From: JBAYIE01 sp041665785
GTDB taxonomy: Bacteria; Bacteroidota; Bacteroidia; UKL13-3
Reading direction: 5' to 3'
DNA length: 64,000 nt
Assembly (NCBI GenBank): GCA_041665785.1
Contig: JBAYIE010000011.1
Coordinates: 1 to 64,000 of the forward strand
Positions 16,491 through 25,377 of the stretch are shown here, piece after piece. How positions within the stretch are numbered: the stretch's first letter is position 1; each line of letters starts with the position of its first letter. The translations under genes were made by a program, and so were the position numbers. Below the pieces are notes generated by a model. The model did no database searches. It was given only the letters and a program-made list of their open reading frames with translations, and was not told where the DNA came from.

Positions 16491-17684
16491 TTAAATAACA
16501 CCCAGTTCTTTTCCAACTTTGGTAAATGCTTTAATGGCTTTTTCAATATGCTCAGGTTCGTGTGCCGCTGAGAGTTGAACACGGATGCGGGCCAGGTCTT
16601 TCGGAACTACCGGATAGAAGAAGCCAATTACATAAATGCCTTCAGCCAGTAATTTATTGGCAAATTCCTGCGATAGTTTTGCATCGTACAACATTACCGG
16701 AACAATGGCAGAGTCGCCACCACGTAAGTCAAAACCTGCGGCCTGCATGCCGGTTTTAAATTGTTTCACATTCAATTCCAGTTTGTCGCGTAAGGCCGTA
16801 CTTTCATTCAATAATTTAAATACTTCCAGACTTGCACCCACAATGGAAGGTGCCAGTGAATTGGAAAATAAATAAGGACGCGATCGCTGACGCAATAAAT
16901 CAATGATTTCTTTCCGACCGGTTGTATATCCACCCATAGCACCACCCAGGGCTTTTCCAAGTGTTCCGGTTATGATATCCACGCGACCCATGACCTGGCA
17001 AAGTTCTGGAACGCCTCTTCCTGTTTTACCGATAAAACCTGCACTATGGCATTCGTCTGTCATCACCAATGCATCGTATTGATCAGCCAAATCGCAAATT
17101 TTATCCAACTGAGCCACGTATCCATCCATGCTGAAAACGCCATCTGTTACAATAATTTTGAAGCGACAACCTTTTGCATCCGCTTGTTTGAGCTGTTCTT
17201 CCAGATCGGCCATATCGTTGTTGCGGTAGCGATACCGTTGTGCTTTGCAAAGACGCACCCCATCAATAATAGAAGCATGGTTCAGTTCATCTGAAATAAT
17301 GGCGTCTGCCTCCTGAAACAGCGGTTCAAACACGCCGCCATTGGCATCAAAAGCTGCAGCATATAAAATGGTATCTTCGGTTTGATAAAAATCTGCAATA
17401 CTCTTCTCCAGCTCTTTATGAATATCTTGTGTACCACAGATAAAACGGACTGAACTCATTCCAAAACCATGTTGTTCAATGGCACGTTGTGCGGCTGCTT
17501 TCACCCGTGGATGGGATGATAATCCAAGGTAATTGTTGGCGCAAAAGTTCAATACCTTTTGACCTGTGTTTAAAGTAATTTCGGCACCTTGCTCAGATGT
17601 TATAATGCGTTCGCGTTTGAACAAACCAGCGGATTCGATATCGGCCAGTTCTTTTTGGAGGTGTTGTTTGAATGAAGAATACAT
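16491..17684 (-). CDS. kbl: glycine C-acetyltransferase (2-amino-3-ketobutyrate CoA ligase)
   Basis: Kbl (EC 2.3.1.29) is a PLP enzyme that, with threonine dehydrogenase, converts L-threonine to glycine and acetyl-CoA. The 397-residue product is close to the E. coli enzyme along its whole length: GLFKRERIITSEQGAEI, LNFCANNYLGLSSHP, GMSSVRFICGTQDIHKELE, DELNHASIIDGVRLCKAQRY, VMTDECHSAGF, and TGTLGKALGGAMGGYTTGRK with the PLP-binding lysine. The strong match to Kbl in the substrate segments argues against the related serine palmitoyltransferase or AONS. No tdh is nearby. The gene is monocistronic and convergent with the helicase gene. Confidence 0.94.
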   Translation of the reverse strand: MYSSFKQHLQKELADIESAGLFKRERIITSEQGAEITLNTGQKVLNFCANNYLGLSSHPRVKAAAQRAIEQHGFGMSSVRFICGTQDIHKELEKSIADFYQTEDTILYAAAFDANGGVFEPLFQEADAIISDELNHASIIDGVRLCKAQRYRYRNNDMADLEEQLKQADAKGCRFKIIVTDGVFSMDGYVAQLDKICDLADQYDALVMTDECHSAGFIGKTGRGVPELCQVMGRVDIITGTLGKALGGAMGGYTTGRKEIIDLLRQRSRPYLFSNSLAPSIVGASLEVFKLLNESTALRDKLELNVKQFKTGMQAAGFDLRGGDSAIVPVMLYDAKLSQEFANKLLAEGIYVIGFFYPVVPKDLARIRVQLSAAHEPEHIEKAIKAFTKVGKELGVI

Positions 17685-17883
17685 ACGGGAAGTTATTTGA
17701 TAATTAGTTATTGGTTAATAGTTATTGAGTTATTGGGTTATTGAGGATTTTGGTTCAAAGGAATATGGGGGATTATAAAATTATGTAATTGTGTCCACCT
17801 TCGCTAAAGCTACGGTAGATGATATAATTATGTTTTGCTTCATGTGACCACTTCGTACTCCGTAATTCGTCATAGGAAATTGC
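17685..17883. repeat. AT-rich intergenic stretch with degenerate tandem repeats
   Basis: The segment 17705-17749 consists of imperfect tandem copies of a GTTATTGRG-like 9-mer. It is followed by a copy of GCTAAAGCTAC (17803-17813), the reverse complement of the core seen at 16430-16440. No credible gene lies in this gap. Confidence 0.45.
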
Positions 17884-18732
17884 TTATTTGTTTGCAATTG
17901 CATTTTTTGGTTTTGAGAAATTGGCGGCACACCATGTATTCAATGTGATGCTCGATTCAAAGGCAAGTCCTACCTGATCGGCTTTGACTTTCAGATCGGC
18001 TAGGTCTGATTCATAGAATCCACTAATCAGAATTTCAGCTTTCGGATGCATGCAGTTTGAAAGCTGCCCAAAGCTTTCCATTAAAATATTTTTGTTGATA
18101 TTGGCCAGAATACGATCAAATTTATCGTGTTTCAATATACTCAGATCGCCCAATTCGAATTGAACCTGGGGGGTATTATTGAGTCCTATGTTTTCAGGAA
18201 CATTATCCAGACACCACTTGTCAATGTCGATAGCGAGAACTTTTTTGGCATGTAGTTTGGCAGCCATAATTCCCAGAACTCCTGTTCCGCAACCATAATC
18301 CAATACCGTGCAGTCTTTAAAATCCAACTCCATCATCATTTTAAGCATGAGTTGCGTTGTTTCATGATGGCCGGTACCAAAAGTATTTTTAGGTTGAATC
18401 ACCAGTTCTAATTCGTAACCACCATTCGACTCATGAAATGGAGCAAGTATGGCAATGCGTTGATCTATTACAATGGGTTCATAACCGGCTTCCCATTGCG
18501 CATTCCAGTTTTGCTGGGCAATCACCTGACGCGGAATGAATTTGGGATCTAGGCCGTATTTTGAAACCATTGATTCAAACACGTCGTTGTCCAATTCGCT
18601 TTCAAGTATATAGGCAGAAAATCCTTCTTCATGTTCAATGAATCCTTCGAACTGCAATTCAGCTAATTCGGCAATCAATGATTCGCGGATTGCCTCATTG
18701 CAGGGAACATTAAACTCGATATAGGATTCCAT
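17884..18732 (-). CDS. prmA: ribosomal protein L11 methyltransferase
   Basis: PrmA trimethylates lysines and the N terminus of ribosomal protein L11 using S-adenosylmethionine. The 282-residue product has the PrmA-specific segment NTFGTGHHETTQLMLKMMME, then the class I methyltransferase motif I VLDYGCGTGVLGIMAAK, motif II VLAIDIDKWCLDN, and ILANINKNIL, where the family has NI-L. The N-terminal ~110 residues form the L11-recognition domain. It is likely transcribed from its own promoter at 18737-18766. The AT-rich gap downstream separates it from kbl. Confidence 0.93.
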   Translation of the reverse strand: MESYIEFNVPCNEAIRESLIAELAELQFEGFIEHEEGFSAYILESELDNDVFESMVSKYGLDPKFIPRQVIAQQNWNAQWEAGYEPIVIDQRIAILAPFHESNGGYELELVIQPKNTFGTGHHETTQLMLKMMMELDFKDCTVLDYGCGTGVLGIMAAKLHAKKVLAIDIDKWCLDNVPENIGLNNTPQVQFELGDLSILKHDKFDRILANINKNILMESFGQLSNCMHPKAEILISGFYESDLADLKVKADQVGLAFESSITLNTWCAANFSKPKNAIANK

Positions 18733-18736
18733 GAGG

Positions 18737-18766
18737 CGAAATTACGGGTATTTGGGGTAGCGACAA
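18737..18766 (-). promoter_or_regulatory. probable promoter of prmA
   Basis: Minus-strand TTG (18766-18764), 19 bases, then TAATTTCG (18744-18737), one mismatch from TAnnTTTG. It is 5 bases before the start codon, so the transcript would be nearly leaderless. Confidence 0.4.
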
Positions 18767-18883
18767 ACAGTGATTTTTGGCAGCTATGCGGAAGATTGGC
18801 GATGCGTTTTTTGATCGCCTAACCAAATGTGAGTTCTGATCTTACTGCTAATTCACAGGAGAAACATGTACGGGCTAACGGCA

Positions 18884-20101
18884 CTAAAATGCTTCGTGCA
18901 ATGTTAAATACATAGCTTTTATTCCATTGTTTCCAAAACCAAAATCCAGTCTTACATTCACCCGTTCACGGGGAATGGCTTTTACCCGGAGTCCGATTCC
19001 GATATTGGGTTTGAGCCCATTTGCAAGACCAGATACTTCACGGTTTACGGTTCCGGTTCCGGCAAATACTACGTATCCGAAAGGTCCCCAAATGAATTGT
19101 CTCCACTCGGCCTGAATAGCAACAGCATTCAAATCGCGGAAACGACCGGTGTAATAACCGCGCATAAACACATCACTGCCCAGAGTAGCCATTTGACGAA
19201 ACGGAGCCTGAGTAGTATTGGTATTCATAAACAATTGCAAGGCCAGCACCTGTTGTTTACCAAAAGAAATAAATTTTCGGGCATCCAGCAAAAAGGAATT
19301 GAAATGGGTACTGCTGCCAAATCCTTTGTTGTTATGCAATGCATTGAATTCAATAAAATCACCTTTGAGTGGATAATAGATATTGTCGCGATTATCGTGA
19401 TAGACTGTAAATCCAAGTCCGGATGCGGTGTACCCGTTTGCTCCAGTTACACCTGAGGTTTTTAACAGGCCACCCTGTTCTGCAGCTATCTGGTACATTC
19501 TTTCGTAGGCATAACTCAATCCTGCATACCATTTACCGATAAAGGTATGCGCAATTTTTGCATATGCACGCTGCGCTTTAAAATGATAAAGTTCTTTTTG
19601 TTCAGCTCCAGTATTTGGGCCAATTCCCCAATAGTATTCTGCGAAGTCGGTATACTGATATTGAGCACGAATATTAAGCGCATTGTCGGAAGAAAAATAT
19701 TCAATGGTAGGGCGTATTGCAAATTGCTTCATTTGCGAGTAGCTGATGTTTAACCGCAGGGTAGAAGGCCTTGTTCCCGCATTATTGTAGTGGGTTCTGA
19801 AAATGTGCGCAATGGAAACTCCCAAGATCCATTTGGTTTCAGGTTTGTAGGCAATAATGGGGACAGCGAAAATGTATTTTTTATAAGGTTTGGCTGAATC
19901 TCCCTGAATAATGCGATAACTCCAATCCATGGTGCGAATGAACCAGGATTTTTGCTCCTGAGCCTGCAGTGAATTGGAGAGTGCCCCCCCCATAAAAAGA
20001 CAGAACAGTATTATGGTTACATATTTACCTGCAACGGAATTCAGCGATTTATGCTGTATGCTGTTTATCCAAAAATGACGGCTGTTGCAATTCCGGTTCA
20101 A
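18884..20101 (-). CDS. BamA/TamA-like outer-membrane beta-barrel protein
   Basis: The product resembles the C-terminal barrel of the Omp85/bacterial surface antigen family. After a signal-like segment (YVTIILFCLFMGGALSNSLQAQ) come alternating strands, then GLGFTVYHDNRDNIYYPLKGDFIEF, LGSDVFMRGYYTGRFRD (the family's V-R-G-Y/F-x-G-R-F-R signature), AIQAEWRQFIWGPFGYVVFAGTG and a terminal strand ending in Phe. There is no ATG before the signal sequence; the TTG at 20101 follows the asnS stop by 3 bases, which suggests translational coupling. A run of eight G bases (19984-19991) lies inside the signal peptide. Without POTRA domains it may be a porin-like or surface protein rather than an assembly factor. 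Confidence 0.8.
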   Translation of the reverse strand: MNRNCNSRHFWINSIQHKSLNSVAGKYVTIILFCLFMGGALSNSLQAQEQKSWFIRTMDWSYRIIQGDSAKPYKKYIFAVPIIAYKPETKWILGVSIAHIFRTHYNNAGTRPSTLRLNISYSQMKQFAIRPTIEYFSSDNALNIRAQYQYTDFAEYYWGIGPNTGAEQKELYHFKAQRAYAKIAHTFIGKWYAGLSYAYERMYQIAAEQGGLLKTSGVTGANGYTASGLGFTVYHDNRDNIYYPLKGDFIEFNALHNNKGFGSSTHFNSFLLDARKFISFGKQQVLALQLFMNTNTTQAPFRQMATLGSDVFMRGYYTGRFRDLNAVAIQAEWRQFIWGPFGYVVFAGTGTVNREVSGLANGLKPNIGIGLRVKAIPRERVNVRLDFGFGNNGIKAMYLTLHEAF

Positions 20102-20104
20102 CGG

Positions 20105-21619
20105 TTATGGTTTTAATCGTCCATACATACGTGGGAAAGGAATGCTCTCACGCACATGGGGTAGTTTGCAAATCCAGGTCACCAAACGCTCCAACCCTAA
20201 ACCAAATCCGGCATGTGGAACTGAACCGTAACGTCTTAAATCGAGGTACCATCCAAAGGCCTCAATAGGCAATTTGTGTTCATGAATCTTTTCAATCAAC
20301 AAGTTCAGATCTGTTTCACGTTCTCCTCCTCCTACTATTTCGCCATATCCTTCTGGTGCCAGGGTATCTACTCCCCGGGCGAAATGAGAATCATTCGGAT
20401 CCCGTTTCAGGTAAAAGGCTTTGACTTCATGGGGCCAGTTATAAACCATGATGGGCCTGTCGAAAAGACGTGTTAGAACGGTTTCATCACTACCTCCAAA
20501 ATCGTTGCCGTATTCAAAGTTTCTTGCACTGTTGAGCCATTGCGGAATATTGCGTTGTTGTTCCTCCAGTTCATCGAGCGTTTGTTTAAGCTGATCAATT
20601 TTTGCCTGATGAAATCCAATTTCTCCTTTTTTCAAACCGGGAGTTTTTAACTTGGATTCGCGGTCTTCAATTTCAGCCGATGCAGTGGCAATAGCTTCCT
20701 GCACTGACTTTAACTCCGCTTCCAGACTGGTGATTGCATTCACACCGTTAACGTCCTGTTCTCCTTTAATGATGCGTACTGCTTCATCGTAGGTCATTCG
20801 CGGGAAAGGCTTGCTGATGTTTTCGAGAAGCGAAATATCACGGCCAATCATTTCAAGTTCAGCCTTGTTTTTAGTTATTACATCACTCACTACAAACCGA
20901 AGGAATGCTTCAATCACATCCATATTGTCGAAAATATCGTGAAAGGCCATTTCCGGTTCAATCATCCAGAATTCGGAAAGATGTCGACGGGTTTTTGATT
21001 TTTCAGCGCGAAAGGTTGGCCCGAACGTATATATTTTGTTGTGTGCCATAGCCATGGCTTCACCATACAACTGGCCTGATTGAGACAGATAGGCGGGTTC
21101 ACCATAAAAATCCGTTTCAAATAAAGTGGATGTTCCTTCCACTGCATTGCCGGTGAAGATCGGCGCATCCATTTGAATAAACCCTTCCTGTTGAAAGAAG
21201 TTATGTATGGAATATATGATGGTATTGCGAATGCGCATGATGGCCCACTGACGCTGACTTCTCAGCCACAAATGGCGGTTATCAATTAAAAAATCAACAC
21301 CGTGTTCTTTTTTGGTAATAGGGTAGTCGTTTGAAAGTTGAATCAGGTTCAGGTCTGTTACCTGCAATTCGAATCCGCCGATCTGTTTCTCGTCTTTAAC
21401 CACCATCCCTGTAAGTATTACCGAACTTTCCTGTGTTAGTGATTTGGCCTGATCAAAGACCTGTTCGCTCACCTTGTTCGTATCTACCACACATTGGCAT
21501 AAACCGGTTCCATCGCGTAAAATTATAAAAACCAGACCTTTACTGTCACGTTTATTTGCAACCCAACCTTTAAATGTCGATTCTTTGCCTTCCAAGGAGG
21601 CTATTTCTTTGATATACAT
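20105..21619 (-). CDS. asnS: asparagine--tRNA ligase
   Basis: AsnS (EC 6.1.1.22) charges tRNA-Asn. The product has the OB-fold anticodon domain (FKGWVANKRDSKGLVFIILR) and the class II catalytic core: motif 2 (FGPTFRAEKSKTRRHLSEFW, with WMIEPE next), and motif 3 GFGLGLERLVTWI near the C terminus. An insertion of about 75 charged, helical residues (about 275-350, with SLEAELKSVQEAIATASAEI and KIDQLKQTLDELEEQQ) separates the usual MTYDEAVRII and YGNDFGGSDE segments. It looks like an antiparallel coiled coil. Total length 504 exceeds the ~466 of E. coli. The gene has a perfect promoter at 21648-21676. Confidence 0.95.
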   Translation of the reverse strand: MYIKEIASLEGKESTFKGWVANKRDSKGLVFIILRDGTGLCQCVVDTNKVSEQVFDQAKSLTQESSVILTGMVVKDEKQIGGFELQVTDLNLIQLSNDYPITKKEHGVDFLIDNRHLWLRSQRQWAIMRIRNTIIYSIHNFFQQEGFIQMDAPIFTGNAVEGTSTLFETDFYGEPAYLSQSGQLYGEAMAMAHNKIYTFGPTFRAEKSKTRRHLSEFWMIEPEMAFHDIFDNMDVIEAFLRFVVSDVITKNKAELEMIGRDISLLENISKPFPRMTYDEAVRIIKGEQDVNGVNAITSLEAELKSVQEAIATASAEIEDRESKLKTPGLKKGEIGFHQAKIDQLKQTLDELEEQQRNIPQWLNSARNFEYGNDFGGSDETVLTRLFDRPIMVYNWPHEVKAFYLKRDPNDSHFARGVDTLAPEGYGEIVGGGERETDLNLLIEKIHEHKLPIEAFGWYLDLRRYGSVPHAGFGLGLERLVTWICKLPHVRESIPFPRMYGRLKP

Positions 21620-21647
21620 TTCCTATCTTTGATTTCGCTGTTCGTCG

Positions 21648-21676
21648 CAAAAATAGAAAATGTTTTCTATGCCCAA
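21648..21676 (-). promoter_or_regulatory. Bacteroidota-type promoter of asnS
   Basis: Minus-strand TTG (21676-21674), 18 bases, then TATTTTTG (21655-21648), a perfect consensus 28 bases before the asnS start. Confidence 0.75.
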
Positions 21677-21687
21677 GTTCAATTTTG

Positions 21688-21695
21688 TAACTTTG
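21688..21695 (+). promoter_or_regulatory. −7 element upstream of rpoN
   Basis: TAACTTTG matches TAnnTTTG, 25 bases before the rpoN ATG. No TTG lies at the usual distance upstream, so activity may be weak or regulated. It is divergent from the asnS promoter. Confidence 0.45.
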
Positions 21696-21720
21696 GCACG
21701 ATTTTATAGAATGCAGCATC

Positions 21721-23214
21721 ATGCTCAAGCAGGGTTTATATCAGAAATTACATCAAAAGCTTTCGCCGCAACAGATTCAATTTATTAAGCTGTTGCAAAT
21801 CAATACGTTGGATTTAAAGCAACGGATTGAGGAGGAATTGATGGAAAATCCGGCCCTGGTAACTGCATTGGATGATGATGCTCATGTAGATATCAGCAAG
21901 GATAGCGGAGCAGCAGAAAGCGAAATCAATGACGACGTAAAAGAGGAGGCTGATATTTCGGTTGAAGATTATCTGACAGATGACACCTTTGATGTGAAGG
22001 AATATGTGAATGATGATTACGATGCCGAAGGCTTTCACCTGAGCGACGAGGGGACCGGCGAAAATGAGCGTAAAGAAAGTCCGTTAGCCGATACAGGTAG
22101 TTTTCACGATGCCTTGATGGAGCAATACAATGCCATTGCGGGGGATGAACGCGAACAAATGATCGGATCCCAAATCATTGGAACCATTGATGATGACGGA
22201 TATCTGCGCCGACCTCTGGAAGCCATACAGAACGATCTGGCTTTTTCGCAAAACATAGAAACCACGCTGGAGGAAATGAAACTGGTCTTGCATAAAATTC
22301 AGGCATTGGATCCGGCCGGGATCGCAGCCACCAGTTTGCAGGAGTGTTTATTGCTGCAATTGCATCGCAAAGACCACAACAAACCGGAGGTGGTGCTGGC
22401 AGAAAAATTATTGCAAGATTTTTTTGAGGACTTTATCAAAAAGCATTACGAAAAGCTAAGCCGTCAACTCAAGGTTACCGACGAACAATTGAAAGATGCC
22501 GTAAAGGTAATAACGCATCTCAATCCAAAGCCAGGGGAATCTATCAGCGAAAGCAGACCACAATATATTGTTCCTGATTTTATCATCGTTGAAATAAGCG
22601 GTAAACTAAACGTTCAATTAAATTCCCGCAACGCTCCTGATTTACGGATCAGCAAGAGTTATATGGAAACGATGAAAGGCTATGATGCGAGCGATAATCC
22701 GAGCAAGGAACTGAAGCAAACGGTGCAGTTTATCAAACAGAAGATCGACAGTGCCAAATGGTTTATTGATTCCATCAAACAACGTCAGCAAACCCTATTG
22801 CTCACCATGAATGCCATTCTCCGCCATCAATATGCGTATTTCGAAACCGGGGATGAAACGAAGATGAAGCCAATGATTCTGAAAGATATTGCAGATCAGA
22901 TCGGAATGGATATATCAACTATTTCCCGTGTAGCCAACAGTAAATATGTGCAAACCGATTTCGGAACATTTCCGTTAAAGTATTTTTTCAGTGAGGGAAT
23001 TCAAACCGAGGACGGGGAAGAAGTCAGCAGCCGAGAAGTGAAAAAAATCCTGAAAGATGCCATTGAAGCGGAAGACAAAAGCAAACCATTACCGGATGAG
23101 AGCCTGATGGAAATTCTGAAAGAAAAGGGCTATACCATTGCACGGCGTACTGTTGCAAAATACCGCGAGCAACTGCATATACCTGTTGCGCGCTTGCGTA
23201 AAGAAATGCGTTAG
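21721..23214 (+). CDS. rpoN: RNA polymerase sigma-54 factor
   Basis: Sigma-54 directs RNA polymerase to −24/−12 promoters and needs an ATPase activator. The 497-residue product has all three regions. Region I is glutamine- and leucine-rich (QKLHQKLSPQQIQFIKLLQI). Region II is an acidic linker (about 55-125). Region III has the core-binding and DNA-binding domains, including the RpoN box ARRTVAKYREQLHIP (about 474-488). Length and layout are typical. The gene is monocistronic, divergent from asnS and convergent with the VWA-like gene. It could serve the activator that in related genomes lies upstream of secG, but that gene is outside this window. Confidence 0.96.
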   Translation: MLKQGLYQKLHQKLSPQQIQFIKLLQINTLDLKQRIEEELMENPALVTALDDDAHVDISKDSGAAESEINDDVKEEADISVEDYLTDDTFDVKEYVNDDYDAEGFHLSDEGTGENERKESPLADTGSFHDALMEQYNAIAGDEREQMIGSQIIGTIDDDGYLRRPLEAIQNDLAFSQNIETTLEEMKLVLHKIQALDPAGIAATSLQECLLLQLHRKDHNKPEVVLAEKLLQDFFEDFIKKHYEKLSRQLKVTDEQLKDAVKVITHLNPKPGESISESRPQYIVPDFIIVEISGKLNVQLNSRNAPDLRISKSYMETMKGYDASDNPSKELKQTVQFIKQKIDSAKWFIDSIKQRQQTLLLTMNAILRHQYAYFETGDETKMKPMILKDIADQIGMDISTISRVANSKYVQTDFGTFPLKYFFSEGIQTEDGEEVSSREVKKILKDAIEAEDKSKPLPDESLMEILKEKGYTIARRTVAKYREQLHIPVARLRKEMR

Positions 23215-23246
23215 TCAATTTTATCTTGCTGAAAAAATCGGAGGGA

Positions 23247-25334
23247 CTAAATGCTGCCATTCCATTTTCGGATTACCCATTCCAACGTTAAAACGCCTGA
23301 CAGAATCCAAAAGATTAATTTCAGGTGCATCAGGTTTATGAGTTCTTCCTGCTGATAACTAACCGGAACTATTTTAGCATTTTGATGGATCAGTTCTGTC
23401 AATTTTTCTAATTGCGCAGGATAAACCATTTCTCCTCCTGTAGATTCCGATAATGCATGCAATACCTGATGATTGGCGGTTGTTTCCAAAAACTCGATTC
23501 GGGCAGGCTGAACCATAAACTGACCACCAGACTGATATGATTTATCGCCAAACTGAACGGAAGCCTGCCAGGAGTATGTTCCCGGTGTGAACTGACCTGC
23601 ATTTAATGTATAGGCATGATCCGTTTTATTGAATGTATATGCATACGTTTTACCGTTCTGATGTGTGATCTTTAAGACCGGGTCGGGGGTATTTACCAGT
23701 TCGTTAGAGGCATTGTATAATTCAGCATCAAACTGCACATTATCCGATTCGTCCACTTGTTTTTCAGCAATGATTCTAAAAGGCGAACGATCGTTCTTTT
23801 CGACCAGATATTGCAACGTTTTATTCAACAGACTTTGGGTTGTTTGTTGCTTACTCCAGGTAAAATCATTCAATTTCCATTTCCAGAAACCTTCGCCACA
23901 CAACACGCCGTATTTAATCTGATTTTGTGAATAGAACAAAAGGAGCGGGATATCAGAACTTACCATTCCAATCTGCTGATAAAACATTACGGTCACCTCT
24001 CCGCCAGTTTTATACCTGCCATGTGGTGCAATTAATGGAGGGAATTTCTGAAGGATATGTAAATCCTCCTCTTCCAAATTAAAATAGGTGAACCCGGGAT
24101 TGATCACAGGCATTACTTCATTCATAACCGGCCGGTTATTTAAAATATAAAACTGATTATTGGTAAGGGCCGGCAAGTAAGATAATCCCGATTGAGCACC
24201 GAGAATGAAAAGCACCGGAATTTTGTGTTTTTGTGCTTCTCTGATAAGATCAAGGCCTTCTCCTCTCAAGCCCGGGATCTGATGTGCAATGATTAAACTT
24301 ATCGAACGGTCAAGACCTGAAGCATTCAACCCCAAATCAACAAGTTCATATTGTTCGTTGTTCTTTATTCCTGATCGCAATGCCGCCAAATCGGGGTGTG
24401 GCTGAGACCCGACAATACCTATTTTCTGCTTGTTTTTAACTACCTGAATACTAAAATCCAGCCGGTTGTTGGTTACTGATGATTCTCCTTTTAACGGTTG
24501 CAATACCAGGGAATAATGTTGCAATCCTTCTTTACCAGATGCAGCAGTAAACGTATACGTCTTGAAATAGGGATCGGCTGAAAATTGTATTCGTTCTCTT
24601 CTAACCTGCGTATTGTTATGCAATAACACCAGTTCAGATTGTTCATCTCTGCATTTAAAGGCAGCAATATCAAAACGTACGGTAATAGGATTTCCAGCAA
24701 ATACGGTCTTATTGTACGTGGCGTTCTTTAAGCGTGTATCTTTATACCGGTTGGTATCACCCATGGCAACAGTATAAACCGGACATATAATCTGATCAGA
24801 AAGCACCACCGGACTTACACCCTCATTGTATATTCCATCGCTGAATAAAACAATTCCTCCCAGATTTGTACCTTCAAACGACGTTGTTATCTCCTGAATT
24901 GCCGAAGCTATATCGGTTCGGTTATCGGTATATTCTGGTGTTTGAGATAATCGGTTTGCATTTCCGAAAAGAAAAAAGCGCAGATCGAATTTATCGCTTA
25001 ACTGCTCTTTCATTTGTTGGAATTGTTGAGGCAATTCCTGTTTATAAAAGGTAGAATCTTTGGAGGCCAGAATCGATTGCGAGTTATCCAATGCAAATGC
25101 AAGAACAGGTTTATCGGTTCGAATCCGGATCCAGTTGAGCCAATAACCTAGAAACAAGATCAGGAGAATGGCAAGAGCCGAAAATCTAAGACTGAAAAGC
25201 AATGCCTGGTACCAGTTTTTATAAGGTGATTCCAGCTTCAACGGATTGTTTCGGTATAATACATACGTAAACAACAGCGCTAAGGGCAGGCCAATAAAAA
25301 GATAATATCCGGTATATTCCGAGTGCAGGTTCAA
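23247..25334 (-). CDS. membrane-anchored VWA-like protein
   Basis: I recognise only the general fold. The 695-residue product has two N-terminal hydrophobic helices (about 10-30 and 47-68, ALAILLILFLGYWLNWIRI), then a von Willebrand factor A-like domain with a MIDAS-type D-x-S-x-S (FALDNSQS, about residue 85) and VLFSDGIYNEG. A long periplasmic region follows, with beta-rich segments, and a C-terminal helix (LKLIFWILSGVLTLEWVIRK). This N-TM/VWA/C-TM layout occurs in conserved uncharacterised Bacteroidota proteins. No ATG is available at the 5' end; TTG at 25334 is the best start. A near-match promoter box (25346-25353) lies only 12 bases upstream. Confidence 0.65.
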   Translation of the reverse strand: MNLHSEYTGYYLFIGLPLALLFTYVLYRNNPLKLESPYKNWYQALLFSLRFSALAILLILFLGYWLNWIRIRTDKPVLAFALDNSQSILASKDSTFYKQELPQQFQQMKEQLSDKFDLRFFLFGNANRLSQTPEYTDNRTDIASAIQEITTSFEGTNLGGIVLFSDGIYNEGVSPVVLSDQIICPVYTVAMGDTNRYKDTRLKNATYNKTVFAGNPITVRFDIAAFKCRDEQSELVLLHNNTQVRRERIQFSADPYFKTYTFTAASGKEGLQHYSLVLQPLKGESSVTNNRLDFSIQVVKNKQKIGIVGSQPHPDLAALRSGIKNNEQYELVDLGLNASGLDRSISLIIAHQIPGLRGEGLDLIREAQKHKIPVLFILGAQSGLSYLPALTNNQFYILNNRPVMNEVMPVINPGFTYFNLEEEDLHILQKFPPLIAPHGRYKTGGEVTVMFYQQIGMVSSDIPLLLFYSQNQIKYGVLCGEGFWKWKLNDFTWSKQQTTQSLLNKTLQYLVEKNDRSPFRIIAEKQVDESDNVQFDAELYNASNELVNTPDPVLKITHQNGKTYAYTFNKTDHAYTLNAGQFTPGTYSWQASVQFGDKSYQSGGQFMVQPARIEFLETTANHQVLHALSESTGGEMVYPAQLEKLTELIHQNAKIVPVSYQQEELINLMHLKLIFWILSGVLTLEWVIRKWNGSI

Positions 25335-25377
25335 GTGGAGGTCAACAAATTAAAAAGATAACGCACAGTTGTAATGC

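Noticed and set aside
16491..17684. kbl as serine palmitoyltransferase, a sphingolipid enzyme common in Bacteroidota
   Set aside because: The match to Kbl is close along the whole length, including GLFKRERIITS and SVRFICGTQDIHKELE.
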